From Elusimicrobia bacterium CG06_land_8_20_14_3_00_38_11 (GTDB lineage Bacteria; Elusimicrobiota; UBA8919), in the NCBI GenBank assembly GCA_002780205.1, contig PEVQ01000271.1, positions 1 to 10,180 on the forward strand: 10,180 bases of DNA. Direction: 5' to 3'. Positions 1-6,335 of this stretch are shown piece by piece. A program made the translations under genes and the position numbers. Below the pieces are notes generated by a model. It saw only the letters and a program-made list of their open reading frames with translations, was not told the origin of the DNA and made no database searches. The stretch's first letter is position 1. Each line of letters opens with the position of its first letter.

Positions 1-10
1 TTCTTTAACT

Positions 11-40
11 TTCAGTGAAGTTCTGTGAAATTCTGTGGCT
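11..40. repeat. Three imperfect 10-bp tandem units
   Basis: Positions 11-20, 21-30 and 31-40 read ttcagtgaag, ttctgtgaaa and ttctgtggct, so the seven-base core ttctgtg (or ttcagtg) recurs every 10 bases. The last unit can also pair with acagaa at 46-51 (6-bp stem, 9-nt loop). The array lies just upstream of the lipoprotein gene at 78, within its likely leader. Whether it is regulatory or just a dispersed repeat cannot be told from one copy. Confidence 0.5.
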
Positions 41-62
41 GAATTACAGAACCTTGAAATTT

Positions 63-70
63 AAGGAGGT
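63..70 (+). promoter_or_regulatory. Strong Shine-Dalgarno of the lipoprotein gene
   Basis: AAGGAGGT lies 7 nt upstream of the ATG at 78 and matches the anti-Shine-Dalgarno fully. It fixes the start codon. It also contrasts with most minus-strand genes in the window, which show little or no such site. Confidence 0.85.
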
Positions 71-77
71 GGGTTAG

Positions 78-1043
78 ATGAAAAAGTTTAGTTTATTTTT
101 AATTTCAATTTTAATCGGAGTAATTTTTTCTTCAGGATGCGGGAAGAACGAAAAGAAAACATCGCTCTTAACCGGAACGAGTGTGGACTCATATGAAAGC
201 AGTCCGATGGCTTCCGCAGTAGTTGCGTTGTTTAAGGCGGCAGGTACGGGAGCAGGAGCCGGAACTACTTCATATGGAGCACCGGCAAAAGTCGGAACTA
301 AAATGCAGGAACTTGGCGAGGCGGACGCAGAGGGAAAATACACAATTATCGACCCGATGGGAATGACGATAAAAATCCAATTCAAGAAAGGAACCGATGT
401 CGTTTATTTCAATCTTGAAGGACCCTTCGGGACTTCTTTGAGCAATTTGTATCTGTATGCGTCCCAATCGTTATCGGAAACGGACAAAATTCTTGCTTCA
501 TCTATAGGATTAACAACAACATTTCCGAGATATATTCCTGCAATGTTTTGTAAATTAAGTGATAATACTCCGATTGCTTGGCACCCGATTTCATCGCTTG
601 CTGATTTGCAAAATCTTTCTTCGGGACTTTTAACATTTATTCAGTCAAATTTCCCGGATTCAATGACAAATACCGTCACCGGAAACATTCCCCGCGGAAC
701 AATCAATCTGACACTGAATACGACGATGACTCAAAAAGCGACGGATGCCAATCCCGCCCATATGACCGGAAGCGGAACGATTACACTTCACATGGGGCAA
801 GTCCTGTCTGTTATTGTTGATATGTATGTTGGAGCAAACGGACCCGTTTCGGGCACACAGACATTTACATCTTCAACCGGTGAGACGGGAACTTTGACAT
901 TCCATTCAGACGGAAGTGTAAGCGGCGTTGTTAAGTCAACTGACGGGACAACGGTCGCAACTATTAAGATAAGTGCCGACGGCACGGGTACTTACACCGA
1001 CATAGCAACCGGAAAAACATACATAATAACCGGTGCAGCATAA
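78..1043 (+). CDS. Secreted lipoprotein with carboxypeptidase-regulatory-like and beta-repeat regions
   Basis: The 321-residue product starts with MKK, a hydrophobic stretch, and SSGC ending at Cys21, which looks like a lipoprotein signal peptide, although position -3 is Ser rather than the usual Leu. Residues about 31-115 (GTSVDSYESSPMASAVVALF, then DAEGKYTI and a strand-rich stretch) resemble the carboxypeptidase-regulatory-like/transthyretin-like fold found on bacterial surface proteins. A Gly/Ala-rich linker interrupts this region at 54-71. The C-terminal part (about 256-321) is built of short Gly/Thr/Asp-rich beta-hairpin-like units such as FHSDGSVSGVV and ADGTGTYTD. No catalytic motif was recognised. 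The start is fixed by the Shine-Dalgarno and the signal peptide. It is the only plus-strand gene and converges on the tRNA and gid array. A role at the cell surface is inferred; the substrate or partner is unknown. Confidence 0.85.
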   Translation: MKKFSLFLISILIGVIFSSGCGKNEKKTSLLTGTSVDSYESSPMASAVVALFKAAGTGAGAGTTSYGAPAKVGTKMQELGEADAEGKYTIIDPMGMTIKIQFKKGTDVVYFNLEGPFGTSLSNLYLYASQSLSETDKILASSIGLTTTFPRYIPAMFCKLSDNTPIAWHPISSLADLQNLSSGLLTFIQSNFPDSMTNTVTGNIPRGTINLTLNTTMTQKATDANPAHMTGSGTITLHMGQVLSVIVDMYVGANGPVSGTQTFTSSTGETGTLTFHSDGSVSGVVKSTDGTTVATIKISADGTGTYTDIATGKTYIITGAA

Positions 1044-1057
1044 ATTTTGAACAAAAT

Positions 1058-1092
1058 AAAAAGGACGGTTTGAAACTTTGCCGTCCTTTTTT
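1058..1092. terminator. Bidirectional intrinsic terminator
   Basis: The stem GGACGG (1063-1068) pairs with CCGTCC (1081-1086), extended by A5 (1058-1062) against T-rich 1087-1092, with a 12-nt loop. The A and T tracts on either side give a U-tract on both strands. It can therefore end transcripts of the lipoprotein gene from the left and of the tRNA/pilin array from the right. Confidence 0.85.
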
Positions 1093-1111
1093 ATTTTTCT
1101 GAAAATTAAAA

Positions 1112-1185
1112 AGCATCCGGGGAGAGTTGAACTCCCAACCTACTGGTTCGAAGCCAGTCGCTCTATCCAATTGAGCTACGGACGC
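1112..1185 (-). tRNA. tRNA-Arg (anticodon UCG)
   Basis: On the minus strand all four arms fold. The acceptor GCGTCCG pairs with CGGATGC (one G-U pair), the D stem is GCTC/GAGC, the anticodon stem is ACTGG/CCAGT around loop CTTCGAA, and the T stem is GGGAG/CTCCC around TTCAACT. The anticodon TCG reads CGA arginine codons. A20 in the D loop and C35, both known arginine identity bases, are present. CCA is not encoded, and the discriminator base would be U (complement of 1112), where A or G is usual for arginine tRNAs. The gene starts 7 nt after the pilin stop on the same strand, so it is probably processed from the operon transcript, with the terminator at 1058-1092 behind it. Confidence 0.92.
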
Positions 1186-1192
1186 ATTTTTT

Positions 1193-1609
1193 TCACCAAC
1201 TGCTTATCAGTTCGCCTTTTGCATCCGACTGTGCACAGTTCACAAATACACGACCACGGCTTGCTATGTAACCCCAATTTCCTAAATCGGTTAAAGCATC
1301 CCCATCATTAAAATCATCTATATCTGTTGTTTCTTGATAATTGTTTAACCCGAGTTTTACTGCCGGCATTGTTGACAGGTATTTCGTTTGCATAGGGCCG
1401 GTTTCATTAGAAATAGCGGCGGCATTTTGAGGATACTGCATCCCTTCCGAATCACTGTAATAAAGTGTTATTGCGCTTCTTAAATTGCCCAATTCACCCT
1501 TTGTTTTTCCTTGTTTTGTTCTCCTAATCATTTCCGCAAATTTGGGAATTGCTATTGCTGCAAGAATGCCGATGAGGGCGACAACTACCATAAGTTCAAT
1601 AAGCGTAAA
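1193..1609 (-). other. Mature pseudopilin part of the rsmG fusion
   Basis: This segment starts at the predicted prepilin-peptidase cleavage site (F226 of the fusion) and runs to the stop, encoding 138 residues. The N-terminal hydrophobic helix (FTLIELMVVVALIGILAAIA), then IPKFAEMIRRTKQGKTKGEL and the NLRSAITLYYSD helix, are typical of GspG/PilE-like subunits of type II secretion systems and type IV pili. The tail ends in NWGYIASRGRVFVN and a short basic/acidic end. No other pilus or secretion gene is in the window, so the machine it serves is unknown. Confidence 0.8.
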
Positions 1610-2284
1610 TCCCGCCGCTCCTAATGGAGATTTTTTTAAGAAGGGCTGGGTTTTTCTGATTGATAAGACCACTCTGCCGGGCAGAATTTTCTCCGGCAAT
1701 CTAAATTTTTCCATAATTTCTCCGTTTTTCAGATTGATATCCGTTCTATTTCCTGTCTGTAAAATTAAAATTCCGCCATTTTTGAGAAAAGGGAGGCAAA
1801 GTTTTTCTGCTGTTGACAATTTGGCTACGGCTCTTGCGACGGCAAAATCATACTTACCCTGATGTGTGGACATTTTGGCTACAATTTCCGCCCTGCCACA
1901 GATTGCTTCCGCTTTTATGTCTAATTTTTTGCACAGATGCCTTAAAAATTCCATTTTCTTTTTTGACGAGTCCAAGAGCGTTAATGAAATATCCGGCAAT
2001 GCTATTTTTATAGGAATGCCCGGGAAACCTGCACCGCTGCCAATATCCAAAATGGCTGGAAGTTGGAGGTTGGAAGTTGGAAGTAAAGGCACGACACTCA
2101 AAGAGTCCAAAAAATGTCTTTTAATGATTTCTTCATCCGTTGCTGGACCTATCAGATTAAATTTTTGATTCCATTTTTTCAGTTCATCAAGATAAACTGA
2201 AAATTTTTCTATCTGCTTTTCATCAAGTTTTATGTTGAGAAGTTTTAATCCATCTAAAAAAACTTTAAGTGTATCGGGTTTCAT
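1193..2284 (-). CDS. rsmG: RsmG (16S rRNA G527 methyltransferase) fused in frame to a type IV pseudopilin
   Basis: One open frame of 363 codons holds two unrelated proteins. Residues 1 to about 212 are RsmG/GidB, the enzyme that methylates N7 of G527 in 16S rRNA using SAM. The SAM loop LDIGSGAGFPGIP (79-91) and the ARAVA segment (150-154) are clear, and RsmG enzymes are usually about 205-240 residues. From about 213 the frame continues without a stop into KKSPLGAAG followed by FTLIELMVVVALIG. This is a class III prepilin signal with the cleavage site at G225/F226, Glu5 of the mature protein (E230), and a GspG-like helix and C-terminal domain of 138 residues. Mid-ORF, only a GTG at 1672 could serve as an internal start, without a good Shine-Dalgarno. 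The start overlaps the DUF2723 stop (ATGA), a sign of translational coupling. A 7-nt tandem repeat lies just before the SAM loop. It could be a real fusion, separate translation by reinitiation, or a sequencing or assembly error. The two domain identities are secure. Confidence 0.88.
   Translation of the reverse strand: MKPDTLKVFLDGLKLLNIKLDEKQIEKFSVYLDELKKWNQKFNLIGPATDEEIIKRHFLDSLSVVPLLPTSNLQLPAILDIGSGAGFPGIPIKIALPDISLTLLDSSKKKMEFLRHLCKKLDIKAEAICGRAEIVAKMSTHQGKYDFAVARAVAKLSTAEKLCLPFLKNGGILILQTGNRTDINLKNGEIMEKFRLPEKILPGRVVLSIRKTQPFLKKSPLGAAGFTLIELMVVVALIGILAAIAIPKFAEMIRRTKQGKTKGELGNLRSAITLYYSDSEGMQYPQNAAAISNETGPMQTKYLSTMPAVKLGLNNYQETTDIDDFNDGDALTDLGNWGYIASRGRVFVNCAQSDAKGELISSW
2057..2084. repeat. 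Heptanucleotide tandem repeat inside rsmG (4 x 7 bp)
   Basis: The plus strand reads TGGAAGT, TGGAGGT, TGGAAGT, TGGAAGT: four 7-base units with one substitution. On the coding strand this gives the PTSNLQLP segment just before the SAM-binding loop of RsmG. Because 7 is not a multiple of 3, gain or loss of one unit would shift the reading frame. Confidence 0.8.
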
Positions 2285-4260
2285 TTTTTTAATTTTTCCT
2301 GTGCCATCAAAAGATTTCTTTTTACGCCTTCGTCATTCGGAGCATTTTTAAGCGATTGGGAAAAATATTCAGACGCTTTTTCATAATCCATTTTTTCCCA
2401 ATACACTACACCCAAATTATTATACGCCTGAGAAAGCGACGGGTCAACAGAAATTGCCTTTTCAAAGAGCGGAACACTTTTATTGTATAATTTTTTTTCG
2501 TTAAATACAAGACCTAAATTGTTATAGCCCGCAGAGTAGTAATTTATTATCTGGTTGGTGAAAAATCTGTTTTTCCCAAAAGTACGGGGCGGCAAAACAT
2601 AAAAATCAAACATTTTTTCCGACAATGAAATATCGGAGTTGCCGTAAAGAAGTCCTTTTGGAGTAATTTTATAATTCGGCGGGATTTTGCTTATATTATC
2701 GGAATAAAAAGGAAATCGGCTGAAATTATACGATAAAAGCGTGGACTCAAGTTCCATCCCGGATTTTATTTCATAGTTCGGCAAAATTTCAGGATATTTC
2801 TTTTTAAGTTGCCCGTAACCCCACAATGTTTTGTAAAAAACGGCGAGTTTAACATCCCTTCTTCTCCGGATACAATCCTGCTGATATTTAAGGGTAAAAG
2901 TTGTTGTATCGTCAGGATTAAACAATACCGAATTTTTCGGCAGTGTCTTCAGCAGGTCCTTTGAATAATCATATCCGATGAATTCATATCTTTTTGACAA
3001 CTGCGGTAGATTTACAACGGTTATCAAAAACAGTACTCCAATCGCTGTCAAAAAACATACAGTTTTTATATTTTCTAATTTAGGTAAATAAGAAAATACA
3101 TAAAAAAGTCCGATACCAAACCAGATGGTAAAAATTATTAAAGGCATTATCAGATACGGCTCCAAAATCGGAAGCGAGGTTCTATCGGTTAACGGTAAAT
3201 TTGAAATTATAAAAAATACCGGACCTGAAAAAAACCAGAACAAAAATAAAGTCCAAAAAAGTTTTTTTCTGAACGAAAAATAAATACCAAGCGTGAGAAG
3301 TAAAATTATTACAATAGCCCAGCCATTTTTATATCTAATAGATATGCTTAAAAAATCAACGAAATTTTCTATCACTGTTGAAAAATTCTGTTCCGTCGGA
3401 CTTTTTTCGGGATGAAGACGAACCCCCCCGTAATCGGCACGAGTTAGAACTCTGACAAAATTTCTGACTGAAGCCGCAGGGCCGCCCCAATTTGCAGTAG
3501 GATTTTGTGCGGACCGAATAGGTAAAAAAAGATAGACGGAAAGACCTATTAAAAAGAAAAATGTCCAATGTCTTGTAGTTTGACTTCGGACTTCGGACCC
3601 CCGCTTAAGTTCTGCGAGGGCAGGCTTCGGACTTCGGATTATCAGATACACAATTCCTGGGATTAACAGCACAAGTGTGTGATGATTGCCGAGACCCAAA
3701 CCGAATAAAAAAACAGCGAGTAGAGAGTACCGAGTAAAAATGATGTGAGGGTTTAGGCGGGTTTCAACCCGCCTGTCCAAACCCGAAACATCACTCAATA
3801 TTGTAGCCCGACCTTCAGGTCGGGAACGAAGTAACAAATAAATTATCAAAACTGTGAAAAAGGCATTTATGGAATACATTTCAGATACAACACTCAAAGA
3901 ATGCATTGATGAACTTAAAGAAAACAAAAACACTGCAAACAACGAACTGAAAATCAAAACTGGTTTTTTATCGCTAAAAATTTGTCCGCCGATTTTTTTG
4001 AGCAACAGATATAAAACTCCGCAGGCAGCGGCGCCGAAAAATGCGGACATCAAATTTACTCTATATGCGATGTTTCCGAACGGAATTAAAATAGTAAAAA
4101 TTTTCCCCAATAAAACATAAAGCGGATAACCCGGCGGGTGGGCGATGCCATAAGTAAATGCGGAGACAATCATATCGCCGCTATCGCGATAAGGCGATAT
4201 GGTCGGATACATCGTGTAAAGATAAATTATAAATGTAGAATTAAAAATCAAAAAAAACAT
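2281..4260 (-). CDS. DUF2723-family multi-pass membrane protein with C-terminal TPRs
   Basis: The 659-residue product belongs to the DUF2723/TMEM260 family, which is related to protein O-mannosyltransferases; a membrane glycosyltransferase role is inferred from the family. The N-terminal motif YRDSGDMIVSAFTYGIAHPP carries the two acidic residues (D26, D29) expected in the first loop. GIAHPPGYPLY, SVVSEMYS (E127), GLGNHHT (191-195) and LPIRSAQNPTANWGGP are further family hallmarks. About ten hydrophobic segments follow, then a soluble region, then two TPR units at about 574-659. Two loops between membrane segments are expanded by repeat-derived peptides (about 146-169 and 208-226). The start chosen is ATG 4260, 2 nt after the previous stop; a TTG at 4266 in the same frame would overlap that stop. 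No clear Shine-Dalgarno is seen at either. The 3' end overlaps rsmG by 4 nt. Confidence 0.85.
   Translation of the reverse strand: MFFLIFNSTFIIYLYTMYPTISPYRDSGDMIVSAFTYGIAHPPGYPLYVLLGKIFTILIPFGNIAYRVNLMSAFFGAAACGVLYLLLKKIGGQIFSDKKPVLIFSSLFAVFLFSLSSSMHSLSVVSEMYSINAFFTVLIIYLLLRSRPEGRATILSDVSGLDRRVETRLNPHIIFTRYSLLAVFLFGLGLGNHHTLVLLIPGIVYLIIRSPKPALAELKRGSEVRSQTTRHWTFFFLIGLSVYLFLPIRSAQNPTANWGGPAASVRNFVRVLTRADYGGVRLHPEKSPTEQNFSTVIENFVDFLSISIRYKNGWAIVIILLLTLGIYFSFRKKLFWTLFLFWFFSGPVFFIISNLPLTDRTSLPILEPYLIMPLIIFTIWFGIGLFYVFSYLPKLENIKTVCFLTAIGVLFLITVVNLPQLSKRYEFIGYDYSKDLLKTLPKNSVLFNPDDTTTFTLKYQQDCIRRRRDVKLAVFYKTLWGYGQLKKKYPEILPNYEIKSGMELESTLLSYNFSRFPFYSDNISKIPPNYKITPKGLLYGNSDISLSEKMFDFYVLPPRTFGKNRFFTNQIINYYSAGYNNLGLVFNEKKLYNKSVPLFEKAISVDPSLSQAYNNLGVVYWEKMDYEKASEYFSQSLKNAPNDEGVKRNLLMAQEKLKK
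3584..3638. repeat. Paired CTTCGGA heptamers flanking a palindrome, inside the DUF2723 gene
   Basis: The 14-base sequence CTTCGGACTTCGGA (two 7-base units) occurs at 3584-3597 and again, identical, at 3625-3638. The 27 bases between them include an imperfect palindrome (CCCCCGC at 3598-3604 against GCGAGGG at 3614-3620). The block is open in the coding frame and encodes the hydrophilic loop at about residues 208-226 of the membrane protein. Confidence 0.7.
3755..3774. repeat. Perfect palindrome with TC loop inside the DUF2723 gene
   Basis: AGGCGGGTTTCAACCCGCCT has perfect 9-bp arms and a 2-base TC loop. It is GC-rich in an AT-rich gene and lies 32 bases from a second TC-loop palindrome. It encodes part of a loop between membrane segments, with no stop in the gene's frame. 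Confidence 0.8.
3801..3824. repeat. GTAG-headed palindrome (REP-like) inside the DUF2723 gene
   Basis: TTGTAG (3801-3806) is followed directly by CCCGACCTTCAGGTCGGG, which has perfect 8-bp arms and a TC loop. A GTAG tetranucleotide at the foot of a palindrome is the hallmark of REP sequences mobilised by RAYT/TnpA-REP Y1 transposases. That assignment is an inference from form alone; no such transposase is in the window. Confidence 0.65.
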
Positions 4261-4262
4261 AT

Positions 4263-4565
4263 TCAAAAACCGGTAAGTTTTTTCAATTTTACAAAATTAT
4301 TCTCAATATTAACAACATTACGCAATGTTATAGCGAACATTTTGCCGTAAAGTTTTATTTTTATTTTATTTTTAGCATAGTAAATTTTTTCTATCAAATT
4401 GTAATACACCTTTCTTTTTTTTCCGAAAATATTTTTATACTCAAAATGGGCATTGAAAAATTTTACCGGCTTTTTAAATCCTAAAATATCTTTTGAAGCA
4501 ATTTCTAAAACAAGTTCGGCGTCAAGAACATCCAATGACGCAATATTGTCATCTAAATTGTTCAT
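4263..4565 (-). CDS. Small protein of unknown function within the gid cluster
   Basis: This encodes a 100-residue product that I do not recognise. It has no signal peptide or clear membrane segment. The N-terminal 30 residues are acidic (NNLDDNIASLDVLDAELVLE), and the rest is strongly basic and strand-rich, alternating KVYYN, KIYYAKNKIKIKLYG and FAITLRNV, perhaps a small beta-barrel or PH-like fold (weak guess). The ATG at 4565 lies inside the end of mnmG (17-nt overlap), with GGAAAAG upstream as a possible ribosome site. The stop at 4263 is 2 nt before the ATG of the DUF2723 gene. The tight packing on both sides supports a real gene co-translated with its neighbours. Confidence 0.7.
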   Translation of the reverse strand: MNNLDDNIASLDVLDAELVLEIASKDILGFKKPVKFFNAHFEYKNIFGKKRKVYYNLIEKIYYAKNKIKIKLYGKMFAITLRNVVNIENNFVKLKKLTGF

Positions 4566-6327
4566 GTTTTTTCTTTTCCAGCCATATCATAATTATACTT
4601 AAATCTGCCTGAGTAACCCCTGAAATTCTTGATGCCTGACCGACGGAAACCGGACGCACCTGATTTAATTTTTGCCTGCTTTCCGTAAGTAGTCCGGGAA
4701 CTTTGTCATAGTCGGTTTTTTCAGGAATTTTTTTATTTTCAATTTTTTTGAATTTTTCAACATCCGCAATCTGTCTTTTTATGTAGCCGGCATATTTTTT
4801 TTCAATTTCAATTTCATATTCAATTTTCTCTTTTGTCCAAGGATAAATTTCGCCATCTCTTACTTCTTGTAGAGCATTTGCTCTATAAATTTTATCGTCG
4901 GATTGTAGAACAAATGCTCTATACTTCTGAAAATTTTTGTAAATTTCGCCGTCAATCAAACCGCATTTATAACCGTAATCCATCAGCCGCAAATCGGCAT
5001 TATCTGCACGCAAAAGCAAACGATATTCGGCACGGGATGTGAACATTCTGTAAGGGTCAAGAATGCCTTTTGTTACCAAATCATCAATCAAGACACCGAT
5101 ATATGCTTCGTCCCGTCTCAAAATCAGCGGCTCAATACCTTTTATTTTTGCGACCGCATTTATTCCCGCAATTATTCCCTGACCCGCCGCTTCTTCATAA
5201 CCGGAAGTCCCATTAATCTGTCCTGCAAAAAATAAATTTTCAATAATTTTTGTTTCAAGAGTCGGCTTCATTTGAATCGGAGGACAAAAATCATATTCAA
5301 TCGCATAGCCGGGTCTAATCATCTCGCAATTTTCCAATCCGGGAATCGTTTTCAACATTTCTAACTGGACATCATATGGAAGCGAGGTCGCGAGCCCGTT
5401 ACAATAGACCTCTTCCGTATCATATCCTTCCGGCTCAAGAAAAATCTGGTGGCGCTCCTTCTCTGGGAATTTTTTTATTTTATCCTCAATGGACGGGCAA
5501 TATCTGGGACCTATTCCTTTAATCTGGCCTGAAAAAAGCGGTGCACGATGAAAATTGTCTGAAATAATTTTATGCGTTTTTGGATTTGTATATGTAAGCC
5601 AACACGGTAATTGTGATTGTGTAATTTTTTCAGTAAAATACGAAAATGGTACGGGCGGTTCATCACCGGGTTGCGCGGTACATTTTGAATAATCAATACT
5701 TCTGCCATTTACTCTCGGCGGCGTGCCTGTTTTAAGTCGGCCCAATTCAAAACCCAATTTTCTAAGTGAATCGGAAAGATGCATCGCCGCAAATTCGCCG
5801 CTTCTTCCGGAATGAAAAATCATTTCGCCGATATGAATAAGCCCTTTCAAAAATGTGCCGGTTGTTACAATAACGGTTTTGCCTGAAAATTTTATTGACG
5901 GTTTTGCGATAACTCCGACTGCTTTTTTCCCGGCAGTTAAAATTTCTATCGCTTCCGCCTGAATGAACCGTAGATTTTTCTGTTTTTCAATCGTGTGCTT
6001 CATTGTGAACTGGTAAAGTTTTTTGTCGCACTGTGCTCTCGGCGACTGCACCGCGGGACCTTTTGATTTATTAAGTATGCGAAATTGCAAACCGGTTTTA
6101 TCGGCGATTTTTCCCATTTCACCGCCGAGGGCGTCAATCTCTCTAACGATTTGTCCTTTGGCAATACCGCCGATAGAAGTATTGCAGGACATCTGCGCAA
6201 CGGTATCGGCATTAATGGTAAGAAGTAAAGTTTTCATCCCCATTCGTGCAGAAGCGAGAGATGCCTCGCAACCTGCATGCCCCGCACCGACCACAATCAC
6301 ATCAAATTTTTCAGGATAAGTGAACAT
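4549..6327 (-). CDS. mnmG: MnmG (GidA), tRNA uridine-34 carboxymethylaminomethyl synthesis enzyme
   Basis: With MnmE, this FAD protein installs the (carboxymethyl)aminomethyl group at C5 of wobble uridine 34 in certain tRNAs. The FAD-binding motif VVGAGHAGCEA (12-22), SCNTSIGGIAKGQIVREIDALG (47-68), GTFLKGLIHIGE, LKTGTPPRVNGRSIDY and TSGYEEAAGQGIIAGINA are all present. So are the two family cysteines at 48 and 277 and the C-terminal GLLTESRQKLNQVRPVSVGQASRISGV block that contacts MnmE/tRNA. The length is 592, against about 620-630 usually; the shortfall is in the segment after TSRAEYRLLLR, where two repeat-derived units (YRAFVLQ 469-475 and YRANALQ 481-487) sit. The ATG at 6327 lies 8 nt after the AbiEii stop with no clear Shine-Dalgarno. 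Its first 12 codons are duplicated at 8060-8094. Confidence 0.96.
   Translation of the reverse strand: MFTYPEKFDVIVVGAGHAGCEASLASARMGMKTLLLTINADTVAQMSCNTSIGGIAKGQIVREIDALGGEMGKIADKTGLQFRILNKSKGPAVQSPRAQCDKKLYQFTMKHTIEKQKNLRFIQAEAIEILTAGKKAVGVIAKPSIKFSGKTVIVTTGTFLKGLIHIGEMIFHSGRSGEFAAMHLSDSLRKLGFELGRLKTGTPPRVNGRSIDYSKCTAQPGDEPPVPFSYFTEKITQSQLPCWLTYTNPKTHKIISDNFHRAPLFSGQIKGIGPRYCPSIEDKIKKFPEKERHQIFLEPEGYDTEEVYCNGLATSLPYDVQLEMLKTIPGLENCEMIRPGYAIEYDFCPPIQMKPTLETKIIENLFFAGQINGTSGYEEAAGQGIIAGINAVAKIKGIEPLILRRDEAYIGVLIDDLVTKGILDPYRMFTSRAEYRLLLRADNADLRLMDYGYKCGLIDGEIYKNFQKYRAFVLQSDDKIYRANALQEVRDGEIYPWTKEKIEYEIEIEKKYAGYIKRQIADVEKFKKIENKKIPEKTDYDKVPGLLTESRQKLNQVRPVSVGQASRISGVTQADLSIIMIWLEKKKHEQFR
4867..4923. 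repeat. Two GTAG-headed palindromic units inside mnmG
   Basis: Units of 21 bases at 4867-4887 and 4903-4923 both begin TTGTAGA and end TGCTCTATA, with 18 of 21 bases identical. The first contains a perfect palindrome, TAGAGC-ATTT-GCTCTA (4870-4885). Start-to-start distance is 36 bases, exactly 12 codons, so the protein carries YRAFVLQ and YRANALQ 12 residues apart. The form resembles REP sequences with a GTAG foot, as at 3801. Confidence 0.7.
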
Positions 6328-6328
6328 A
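6294..6328. repeat. Direct repeat, inner copy: functional 5' end of mnmG
   Basis: These 35 bases match 8060-8094 in the same orientation with two differences (6304 against 8070, 6313 against 8079). Both differences are third codon positions in mnmG (TTT/TTC, CCT/CCG) and synonymous. The offset is 1766 bp. The AbiE pair and its promoter lie between the copies. Confidence 0.93.
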
Positions 6329-6335
6329 TTATTTT

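Noticed and set aside
1112..1185. tRNA-Arg as an integration site of a mobile element
   Set aside because: No second copy of the tRNA 3' end and no integrase were seen in the window.
1078..1311. Plus-strand open frame of 77 codons across the terminator and tRNA
   Set aside because: It runs antisense through the terminator, the tRNA and the pilin end, has no Shine-Dalgarno, and its content is explained by those features.
3755..3824. The two GC-rich palindromes as transcription terminators
   Set aside because: Neither is followed by a T-tract on either strand, and both lie in the middle of an intact gene.
3854..4120. Plus-strand open frame of 88 codons inside the DUF2723 gene
   Set aside because: It is antisense to strongly conserved family motifs (SVVSEMYS, GNIAYRVNLMSA) and looks like a shadow frame of an AT-rich gene.
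4867..4923. CRISPR-like array
   Set aside because: Only two units with a 15-base gap, in frame inside mnmG; far too short and coding.
6328..6335. Terminator or promoter between abiEii and mnmG
   Set aside because: The gap is only 8 nt of A/T and the flanking coding ends hold no hairpin or -10/-35 pair that I could support.
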